DNA from: CAZRZN01 sp964604565
GTDB lineage: Bacteria; Pseudomonadota; Alphaproteobacteria; Rhodobacterales; Rhodobacteraceae
DNA length: 10,566 nt
Assembly: GCA_964604565.1 (NCBI GenBank)
Contig: CAZRZN010000137.1
Span: forward strand, 1 to 10,566
Direction: 5' to 3'
Each line of letters starts with the position of its first letter. The stretch's first letter is position 1. The position numbers and the translations under genes were made by a program. The notes under the pieces were generated by a model. The model was not told where the DNA came from and made no database searches. It worked only from the letters and a program-made list of their open reading frames with translations. Shown here piece by piece: positions 1 through 8,200 of the stretch.

Positions 1-719
1 CGCAGCCAATGGGTCAGGGCCATACCCATCATCGCGGTATCCGACGGTCGCAACAACCCACCAAGATCAGAGGGCACGGCCCCGGACAGGATGCCGCGTG
101 CCGTGAGCGCAGGGGAACTTGTCCTCGGGTCGAAAGCCCGGTGCAATTCCAGTGTGCCGGGCAAATCGGGATGGAACAAAGGCGCGGCGTGCCAGCTCGC
201 CATTGTGATGCCCAGCCGGTAGGCATCACTCAGGTGATCGGGCGTCGCACTTCGGTAACCGGCTGACTGAGCTGCAGCAACCGCGTCCTCAATCCGTTCG
301 GGTGGCACGAGCACATCCAGGTCGCCCAGAAGCCGAGCCCCTGAGACCGGATAGACTTTGGCAAGCAGGATCGCGGATCCTTTCAGAAAGACCGGTCCAA
401 TTCCGATATCCCGCAAAATCCCGTCAAGATCCCGCATCTGTCGCAAAAGGTTGGAGTTGCGCTCCGAATTCAGGACAAAGGCTGCCTCCAACCCCTCTCG
501 GACCTCCTGTGAGAAGCCGCCAAGCCCTCCTCGCGCTGACAGCGCGGCATACAATGCAGCCGCCAGTCCAGTTTCCAGCGCTGCACGGGCCAATGCCGCG
601 CCTCCGTCGACAGGACGGGGCAGAGCCTCTGTGCCTAGCGGCAAGGGCGAGGCAAGCAACAGCAGGGACATCGCATCGTTTCTATGCGCGGCCGAAAATG
701 GCTTTGACGCAGTGGTCAC
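1..719 (-). CDS. Nucleotidyltransferase family protein (NTP_transf_5-like), 3' end cut off by the window
   Basis: The minus-strand frame is open from a GTG at 719 to the left edge (239 full codons, no stop). The motif FLKGS (residues 111-115) is followed by R129 and GDLDVLV (132-138), where D133 and D135 fit the metal-binding DxD of the nucleotidyltransferase fold. ELHRAF (191-196) matches the later His/Arg stretch of the family. This pattern is typical of the nucleotidyltransferase-like proteins that accompany HprK-like kinases in lasso-peptide clusters, where one member is reported to add sugars to a phosphorylated peptide. The actual donor and acceptor here are unknown. The GTG overlaps the kinase stop by four bases (GTGA), which suggests translational coupling. 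An ATG at 671 (codon 17) is the alternative start but has no clear ribosome binding site. The N-terminal 110 residues are Ala/Leu-rich and probably helical. Expected to act in the cytoplasm, as no signal peptide is seen. Confidence 0.8.
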   Translation of the reverse strand, partial: MTTASKPFSAAHRNDAMSLLLLASPLPLGTEALPRPVDGGAALARAALETGLAAALYAALSARGGLGGFSQEVREGLEAAFVLNSERNSNLLRQMRDLDGILRDIGIGPVFLKGSAILLAKVYPVSGARLLGDLDVLVPPERIEDAVAAAQSAGYRSATPDHLSDAYRLGITMASWHAAPLFHPDLPGTLELHRAFDPRTSSPALTARGILSGAVPSDLGGLLRPSDTAMMGMALTHWL

Positions 720-1729
720 GAGTCAAGGATTCCAGCAATAGCTTCTCCCGCCTCAGCGCTGTCACCATGACGAAGCCAATGCCACTTGGCCGGTCGCAAC
801 ATGCCGGTAATCTCCGCAAGGCGACCATTGCGCACCCATAGACCGACGGACGACAGCCGCAGGAAAACTTCGTCCAAGTCGATCTGGTCAACAGCCAGCA
901 CCCGACCAGCCGTGAACCCGAGAAAAAAGAAATGTTGTGGCATGTCGCCGGCCTCTTCAGAAATGAAAGGCGCATCCGGCATAAGGCGAAAGGCAGTCTC
1001 GCCCTTAAGAAAGCTCGGCACAGTTTGCAAGGCCGGAAAATGCGGGCTTACCAGATCCCAGGCGCCGATCTTTATGCTGGGCGGCATAACCAGTCTGGGG
1101 ACCGTGCCGTCATCCAGTAAGAACAGCAGATCGTCCGACACATACCGAGCGCCCTGACTCGCGAGATGCGCTGCCAGCGTGCTCTTGCCCGCCCCAGACT
1201 TACCAAGAAGCGCGAAAGTCTTGCCGTGCCATTCCATCGCGCAGCCATGCAAAATGCCGCAAACCCGGTCCCCGAACCAAAGTTGCGGCAGGATGAACCG
1301 GATATCTCCACCGGGTTGCGCCATGGCACCATCGGCACCACCGGGATCTTCGACGCGCTCCAATCCCTGCCAAATCGAAACGGAGCCATCCGGAGCCTCA
1401 ATCATGTCGATGGTCTCTGGGTTCTCGCGCCGGTCAGTCACGAGGGGCGCAAATACCTTGCTCCAGAAAGCCGCGGTTCTGTGTCCGCTGATCCGCATAT
1501 GAACCGGAGATGACGCTCCACCGCAGGCGACAACACTTTCGTGATCCCATCTCGAGACAAAGGGACGCTCCTCGGGGATCAGTCGATAGGGTGGCAGAAA
1601 TTCTCTCGATAGGCTCGAAAAGTCCGCCGAGAAAATTTCTGCTGCTGCACGGTTACCTATTTTGATATCAGGACTCCCCGGCTCCTCCCAGATAAAAAGT
1701 TTCGCGAGAGAAATGCATAGAGGATCCAT
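716..1729 (-). CDS. HprK-related P-loop kinase
   Basis: This 337-residue protein has a clear HPr-kinase-like C-terminal half. HGCAMEWHGK (161-170) leads into the Walker A loop GKSGAGKST (176-184), followed by the acidic pair in YVSDDLLFLLDD (196-207), which matches the catalytic/Mg-binding Asp region of HprK-type kinases. The first 150 residues match nothing I recognise and lack the usual HprK N-terminal domain signature. The PTS regulator HPr is an unlikely target. Related stand-alone kinases in peptide-maturation clusters phosphorylate a Ser of a ribosomal peptide, and the gene directly upstream encodes a small protein. The ATG at 1729 is well supported by AGGAG nine bases upstream. The stop overlaps the GTG of the next gene. 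Function as a kinase is likely from the motifs; the substrate is inferred. It could also be one of the HprK-related kinases of unknown role found near polysaccharide or protein-sorting genes. Confidence 0.85.
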   Translation of the reverse strand: MDPLCISLAKLFIWEEPGSPDIKIGNRAAAEIFSADFSSLSREFLPPYRLIPEERPFVSRWDHESVVACGGASSPVHMRISGHRTAAFWSKVFAPLVTDRRENPETIDMIEAPDGSVSIWQGLERVEDPGGADGAMAQPGGDIRFILPQLWFGDRVCGILHGCAMEWHGKTFALLGKSGAGKSTLAAHLASQGARYVSDDLLFLLDDGTVPRLVMPPSIKIGAWDLVSPHFPALQTVPSFLKGETAFRLMPDAPFISEEAGDMPQHFFFLGFTAGRVLAVDQIDLDEVFLRLSSVGLWVRNGRLAEITGMLRPAKWHWLRHGDSAEAGEAIAGILDS

Positions 1730-1738
1730 TTAAACTGG

Positions 1739-1748
1739 CTCCTGATAG
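1739..1748 (-). promoter_or_regulatory. Ribosome binding site of the kinase gene
   Basis: The minus strand reads CTATCAGGAG, with the AGGAG core at 1739-1743, nine bases before the ATG at 1729. The same ten bases stand before the small gene (2028-2037). It fixes the kinase start. The rest of the 50 bp gap (1730-1779) holds no convincing hairpin with a T run, so no terminator separates the two genes. Confidence 0.8.
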
Positions 1749-1779
1749 GGAAGACCCATGTTAAGCCGTTTCTCTCCCG

Positions 1780-2019
1780 TTAAAAATCGCCACTGAAACC
1801 GTTGCCGCCGATAGTACCGGTCCCCTGTGACTGAGTCGTTGCCTGGGCCTGCGCTTTACTGTTCAGAAGTACCGCAGCAGCTGGAACGGCAGCAGCTCCG
1901 ATGCGAGCGACGCGCTTGAGCATTTCCCGACGCTCTGCATCGTCAAGATCTGCTGAAGACTCGACCGTCTTACTCAGTTCCTCGGAAAATTCCTGTTTGT
2001 TTAAGTCGTTGCGGGACAT
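1780..2019 (-). CDS. Small protein with Tat-like signal; candidate precursor of a modified peptide
   Basis: This 79-residue protein is not recognised as a named family. Residues 1-29 are polar and acidic. ERREMLKR (29-36) fits the twin-arginine consensus (RR, then two hydrophobics, then K). A hydrophobic Ala/Val/Leu stretch follows (about 37-53), then SKAQAQA (54-60) with an AxA cleavage site; the Lys in this region is common in Tat signals. The predicted mature part is only 19 residues (61-79), Gly/Thr/Ser/Gln-rich, ending GFSGDF, with no Cys. It could be an exported peptide modified in the cytoplasm by the kinase and nucleotidyltransferase encoded next, with T61, T62, S64, T67, T69 and S76 as possible acceptors. 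This role is an inference from position. Alternatively it is a small membrane-anchored protein with an uncleaved segment. The ATG at 2019 has AGGAG eight bases upstream. The giant gene ends 38 bp before it. A good start, a plausible signal and the same strand make it a real gene. Confidence 0.75.
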   Translation of the reverse strand: MSRNDLNKQEFSEELSKTVESSADLDDAERREMLKRVARIGAAAVPAAAVLLNSKAQAQATTQSQGTGTIGGNGFSGDF

Positions 2020-2027
2020 GAGAGTCT

Positions 2028-2037
2028 CTCCTGATAG
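2028..2037 (-). promoter_or_regulatory. Ribosome binding site of the small-protein gene
   Basis: The minus strand reads CTATCAGGAG, with AGGAG at 2028-2032, eight bases before the ATG at 2019. It lies in the 38 bp gap after the giant gene. The gap has only very small self-complementary bits (for example GCC-GCA-GGC) and no T run, so I see no terminator between the giant gene and this one. Confidence 0.8.
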
Positions 2038-2057
2038 ATTTACTGCCTGCGGCTGGT

Positions 2058-2299
2058 TTAAAGGAAAAAGAGGAAATCATCCACTGTAATGTCCGCCGCC
2101 AAGACGTCTTCCAGAACGATCACAGCCGTATGGTCATCGATAAGCGTAATGGTTGTATCTTGTCCATCGTCGGTGATCGAAATATCGGCAAAATCGTTTC
2201 CATCCACCTGAAAACCTACCACACGCAGACGATCCAGACCGACCTCGAAGTCTGTGATTGTATCAACACCGGCATTCGCAATATCCCCAATGCCGAACA
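2058..2299 (-). other. C-terminal domain with putative type I secretion signal (coding)
   Basis: GVDTITDFEVGLDRLRV is the usual strand that follows the last RTX repeat in type I substrates. The final residues, DITVDDFLFFL, are acidic and then hydrophobic, like many RTX C-termini. The secretion role is inferred from this likeness; the signal has no strict consensus. Confidence 0.65.
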
Positions 2300-5200
2300 A
2301 GGTAAGGCCCGCCCCACCCGTCAGGACATCGTTGCCACCGCCACCAACGACGAAGTCATATCCGTTCCCGAGTTGTCTTGTCAGGTTGTCAGAACCGCCA
2401 CCGTCGATCACATCATTGCCGTTGCCGGCGAAGAGCCTGTCGTTGCCCGCTCCCCCGTAGATGGTGACATCAACCTCGTAGCTAGGGCCGGAAAACTCTG
2501 GCCGGGCCGACAAATTCACGATGTCGTCGCCGTCTCCCATGTCGAACACTTCGATATCGACAATCCGCGCATCGGATTCATTGATCCCACGGAAAATAAG
2601 TGAGAATTCCGGATCGTAAACAACCAGAGCATCGTCACCATCGGTTCCAGTGATGCTATCGATACCGGTGCCACCGTCATAAATATCGTCGAACCGATTT
2701 TTACCGGATAGCACAGAGAAATCAAACGCGCCGTTCGTACCCTGCATGGTCTCAGCGGGGCTGAACAGAGTAGAGCTGGCTGACCAAGTCGCATCGCCGC
2801 CCGCCCGGAGCATGAAGGTATCGTCTCCCGCCCCGCCCAGACCACGGTCGACGCCAAGGCCCATCTCGATAGTGTCGTTGCCTTCGCCGGCGATGATTTG
2901 ATCATTCCCTTCATTACCGTCGATCCAGTCATCTCCGGCATTTGCGAGATATACATCGTCGCCGGCCAGCAGGTTGATCCGTTCGCCCGCATCGGTGCCG
3001 AACAGCCCATCGTCAAGCGCTGTCGCTGCCGTGGCGGTGCCGACAATCGTGATCGTTGCTGTCGCGACAGAGGCAACGTCTCCATCGGTCACCGTGTAGT
3101 CGAAAGTATCGGTCCCGAACACGAAGTCGCCCAGAGAGTCGAACACGCCATTGTTGTCGTAGTCGAACGTGCCGTCCGCGCGCAGTGTCAGAAGGGCGCC
3201 GCTGTTCAAGGTCACCGTGGTTCCGACGTCCAGCTGTTCGCCGTTCACCGCGCTGACGGTCAGCGCATCCCCATCCGGGTCGCTGTCCGCCAAGCCCCTG
3301 TTGGCCACAAGGACATTGCCAAAGGACAGATCGGCAGCTTCGGAAAAGACGAATTCGTCGTCCTCTGCGGTCGGTCCGTCATTCTGACCGTTGATCGTGA
3401 TGGTGGCCGTCGCCGTCGTCTCGGCGCCGTCATTATCGCGGATCGTATAGGTAAATGTCTCAGTCGCCGTTTCAGTATCGTCGAGATAGTTGAACGCGCC
3501 ATTCGGATCATAGTCGAATGTTCCGTTGGCGTTCAGGGTCAGCAGCGCGCCCGAGGCCAAGGTGACCTGATTGCCCACATCGGTATCCGACCCATCGAGT
3601 TCGACCACCGTAAAGGTCCCATCAGGATCCTCATCGACGCCATTTCCGTTGTTGGCAAAGACGTCGCCCGACAGGGCTGCATCCTCCCCTGTCGCAAAGG
3701 TGTCGTCCTGGGCCACCGGCAGTTCGTTCTCACCGGTGATGGTGATCACGAGATCGGCTGTATCCGTGCCACCGTTCCCATCGCTGACCGTATACTGGAT
3801 CGTCTCCTGAGCGGTGACGCCCGCCAGCAGATAATCATAGGCGCCAGAGGGGTCGTAATCGTAGGTTCCATCAGCGTTCATCGTGATGACCGCACCGGAG
3901 CCAAGCGTTACACCCGTGCCGACGGAACCGCCCGCGACACCGCTGACCGTCAGATCATCCGTGGCATCGATATCCGTATCGTTTGCCAGGACGCCCAGTG
4001 CCACATCGGTCACGGACAGGGTGCCTTCTTCAAGAACGTCGCCGGTATCGTCGTTTGCAACCGGGTCGTCGTTATCTCCCTCGATGGTGATGGTGACCGT
4101 GGCCTGATCCGTCGCGGTCGGAACCCTGTCGTCACGGATCGTGTAGGTAAAGCTGTCGGTAGCGCTTTCACCATCTGCAAGGCTTTCGAACTGGCCGTTT
4201 GGATCGTAGTCCACCGTGCCATCGGCCCGAACAGTCAGAAGGGCGCCAGAACCCAGAATGATCTGCGAGCCGACGCTGGCCGTCTGACCATTGACTTCGA
4301 TGATCGAGAAGCTGTCGCCGTCGGCATCGCTGTCGACCCCATTGTCGTTGTCCGCAAAGAGATCGACCCCGGTGAAGCCGACATCCTCACCGCTGATCAG
4401 GGCGTCATCCTGAGCCACCGGCGCGGTGTTGTCGTCGTTGACGATTGTCCCGTCCGCGCTGCCCTGACCGTCCAGGACGATGCCATTGTCCGCAGGATCC
4501 GAGAGGGTCACGGTGAATGTCTCGTCATCTTCCACCAAAAGGTCCCCGGCGACGTCGATGGTCAGCGTCTTCGAGGTTTCCCCGGCGAGGAAGCTGACCG
4601 TGCCGCTGGGCAGGCTGCCACCGTCGAAATCGTCACCGCTTGCACTGGCAGAACTGACCGCAAAGGCCACGCTGGTTGCGATCGCCGTGTTGCCCGACCG
4701 GGTGACCGTAAAGGTCAGCGCTGTGGTGCCGCTGTCACCCTCGTCATCCACAGCCGCGTCGGCGGCGATGGCGAAAGTCGGCAGGTCGGCCGCCACAAGC
4801 GTCAGCGCCTCACCATCGAAGTAGAGCACCTCGATAGAGGACAGGTCGTCTGTCCCTTCCAGCCCGGCCCCGGTGTCCGCGACAGAGCTGAAGCCGGTGA
4901 CGTTGCCGCCAGCGTCGACGATATAGCCGATGTCGTAATCGGCCTTGGTCTGGCCATAAGCCGCCGTATCCGTGCCGTCGCCACCGTCAATCGTATCATT
5001 GCCAAAACCGCCAACCAGAAGGTCGTTGCCGTCTTCGCCGGAGAGATCGTCATTGCCCCCCTTGCCGTTGAGCAGATCATTGGCGTCTGTGCCGGTGATC
5101 GTGCTGTCAACCGGCACGCCGCCGTCTTGGTTCGGCTTCTCGCCCTGAATTTCAGCCACGGGACCGGTCGCGCCTGTCGGGAAGATCAGCTCGAAGCCCG

Positions 5201-8200
5201 AAGCGTCGATGGTTTCGCTGGTGATGCCGTCGATGTTGAACAGGCTCCAGGGGCTGGACGCCCCGGACAGGTCGATCCCCGTTTCAGGCCCTGTGCCATC
5301 CCCGATGGTCAATCCGCCAAGATCTGCAAAGTTGAAGATCCCGATGGGGTTCTTGTCGAACGCACCGGTCACGACGACATTGACAAAGCTGACATTTCCG
5401 ATTGGCGGCGACACCGGGATCGGCGTGTTCGCATTGCCCGGACTGCCAAGTCCGCCGACGATCTCGATGGCGTTCTTGGGCTTGTTCGCGTCGCCGGAAT
5501 CTCCTCCCACGACAGTGACATTCGTGAATGCCGCGTCGTTGGAGGAAAAGCCGAACAACTTCACATGCGCGCCATTGGTATCCAATGTCCCGTTGTTCTC
5601 GAACAGCACGTCGGTCAGCGTCAGTTGTCCCATGGTCGGGGTTGTGCCCGGCAAACCATCGTCACTGGCATAGATCCCGCGGGTGCTGAACCCCTTGATC
5701 TCACCGTTGATGAAAGACAGTTCCGCAAGGGCCGCACCGGCATCGACGTCGATACCGACAGTCGCGCCGGCGCTGTCAAGGTCGATCCCGTCAAACGACA
5801 CCGTGCCGCCCGTCCCGGGAACCATGGAAACAGCCGTGCCCGAAGTCGGTGTGATATCCACCTCGCCACTCCCGACAAAGTTCAGCGCCTTGTCGATACT
5901 CAGATTCTCGGCATAGCTGCCCGCGCTGATCAGGATCGTGTCAGTCGCAGCGGCCGCGTCGATGGCCGCCTGGATCGTGGCGAATGTCCCGAGGAGATTG
6001 CCGCCGCTGTCGAGGCGGAACACAGGGTCGTTCAGGTCGATTGTGATGTCCGCGAATTCGAGGATCTCGATGTTGGACAGCGTATCGGTGCCTTCCGTGC
6101 CGACCGTATCCGTGACCCCGGTGATGCCGCTGACAAACGGCGACGCAGGGTCAAAGCTGACGCTGACGTCGTAATCCGCCCTGTTGCCACTGTAGACTGC
6201 GGTATCAGTGTCAGACGCCCCACCGTCGAGATCGTCGTCGCCGTCGCCGCCGGTGACGGTATCGCTGCCATCGCCCGCATCGACAGTATCGTTGCCAAGA
6301 CCGCCGTCGATCCCGTCATTCCCGGAACCTGCCGTCACGCTGTCTGCGCCGTCGCCCGCGTCGATGGTATTGTCACCCTCACCAGCGTCCAGAACATCAT
6401 CGCCGTCATTCAACTCATAGGTCTCGCCGAAGGCTGTGCCCGTGATGGTGTCGGCGAAGTCGGAACCCTTGACGAAGATGTTGGCCGTGCTCTTCGAAAT
6501 CGCCGCCGCGTCGGCGACCGTGGAAAAGTAAGCCATGCCGCCGTCGATCGGCGTTCCGGACGCATCGATGTCATCTGTGCGGGCAAAGAAGCTGTCAGCC
6601 GCCAGCGCGTCCTCGTCTACGATTCCCAAAGCTTCGGCAGCGGGCGTCAGCAAAAACGCGGGACCAGGCAACGGCCCGCCAACGTCCTGCACGATGTTCG
6701 AGAAGTCCGCCATGGATTCCGCAATCGCAACGGTGCCGTCGATCTCGATGACGACGACGCCAACCGAGAACCCGTCATATGTATTGCTCGAGATAATCGC
6801 ACCCGAAACCCTATCGGCCGCACCCCCGGCAAATGTGCCCAACTCGATAGCCGCTTCGCCATTTTCGGCGGGACGGGTGAGTTCGAAAGCGTTGCCCGAA
6901 ATCGTGCTTCCGGTCAGAGCACCGGTGACAAGCATCGCCGGCACGGGCGTTGCAGCGCCCTCGCCTGCATCCGTGAAGGTGTTGCCTGTCACGCTGCTGT
7001 TCAGGACGTCGTTCAGCATGATCGCCGAGGACATCGTCTGGGTCACGGTGTTGCCACTGACCGTCACGTCGCTTGAGGATGCGACCTTGATACCCGCTCC
7101 CATGCCTCCAACGACAGTGGTGCCAGACAACGTGAGCCCGTCGACATTTTCGATCGAGAAACCCGCATCCCCGGACGGAGAGGTGCTGCCAACATTCGTC
7201 AGCAGGTTGTCGGTCAGCGCGATGTTGCCCGCCGCGCTGGTGCCGTTCACGTCCACGCCGATATTGGCCAGGTCCGTCAGCGATACATGGCTGATCGTCG
7301 CGGTATCGACACCGTTCAGAGTGATGCCCGTGCCGGTGGCGGCCGACAGGTTGCCATCGATTTCGACACCATCGACGATGACATCGTCAGCGGTGATCGT
7401 GATGCCCCCGATCTTGACCTCGGGCGTGGCACGACCGCCATCTACCGGCGTCACGCCGGTATTGAGCGTGCCGATGGTCAGCGCCTTGTTGATGATGACG
7501 GACTCGTCGTAAGTCCCGGGGCCCACAAGGATCGTGTCACCGGCAGAGGCGGCGTCGATCACGCTTTGCAGGGTCTGGGTGCCTGCGGTCAGCACATAGG
7601 TCTCACCGGTCGGCGCCGTCTGGAACTGACCTCCGGGGATCACAACGGTCAGGCCGGGGGCCAGACCGCCGAGGTCGATGGCGTGTTCCGTGAACGCCGG
7701 GGAGCGGTAGGGATCCGTCACGGAATCTCCGTTGACGTTCCCGATATCCACGTCCTCGATGACAAGGTCGCCATTGCTGTCAAGGACATAGGCGAAGTCG
7801 GTGAAGGTGTTGTTGGCCGTGAAGTCTGCCATGAAGTCCGCGTCGAGCTGGATTTCGGCATCGACTTCCTCGCGCTCGTCCAGAACCTTCCCGGTCAGCG
7901 CGGTGAAATCGTTCCCGGTGACCGAGGTCGGGGCCAGGGCGGGTGTATCGAGGCCATCAAGCTCATTGATCTGACCCGATACGACAATCCCGTTGCCATC
8001 CGCAAAGACGTTTGAGGCGATCGTATAGTTGAACGGCCCGGGCAGGCCCTCGCCCAAACCGTCGATGATCTGGACCGTGCCGTTGAAGATGTTGTTCGAC
8101 AGATTGTAATTGTCGATACTTGTCGCGCCGGCATTGCCGTCCATCACGACGGCCGTGAATCCCGCCGTGGAAGTGACAGCAGTCGGATCGGCATCGAGCA

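Noticed and set aside
29..229. Minus-strand 66-codon open frame
   Set aside because: It lies in another frame inside the nucleotidyltransferase gene, whose own frame carries the KGS and DLDVLV motifs.
302..841. Plus-strand open frames at 302-841, 358-741 and 1166-1513
   Set aside because: They overlap the nucleotidyltransferase and kinase genes, have no recognisable domains and no supporting ribosome binding sites.
1745..1780. Terminator in the gap between the small gene and the kinase
   Set aside because: Only a three-base-pair stem (GGG-TCTT-CCC) is seen, with no T run after it.
1780..1840. Lasso-peptide core in the tail of the small protein
   Set aside because: No Gly stands 7-9 residues before an Asp/Glu with a usable tail. 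The only Asp is the second-last residue, which would leave a one-residue tail. No Thr at -2 fits a sensible core, and the leader looks like an export signal.
1780..2019. Exosortase (PEP-CTERM) or LPXTG-type sorting signal in the small protein
   Set aside because: There is no PEP or LPXTG motif, and the hydrophobic stretch is followed by an AxA site and a polar tail rather than a basic C-terminus.
2898..7076. Plus-strand open frame of 1,392 codons as a real gene
   Set aside because: It is the exact complement register of the giant gene. Its translation is Arg/Val/Ile-rich without any known domain, and the sense frame carries clear RTX, beta-helix and VCBS motifs.
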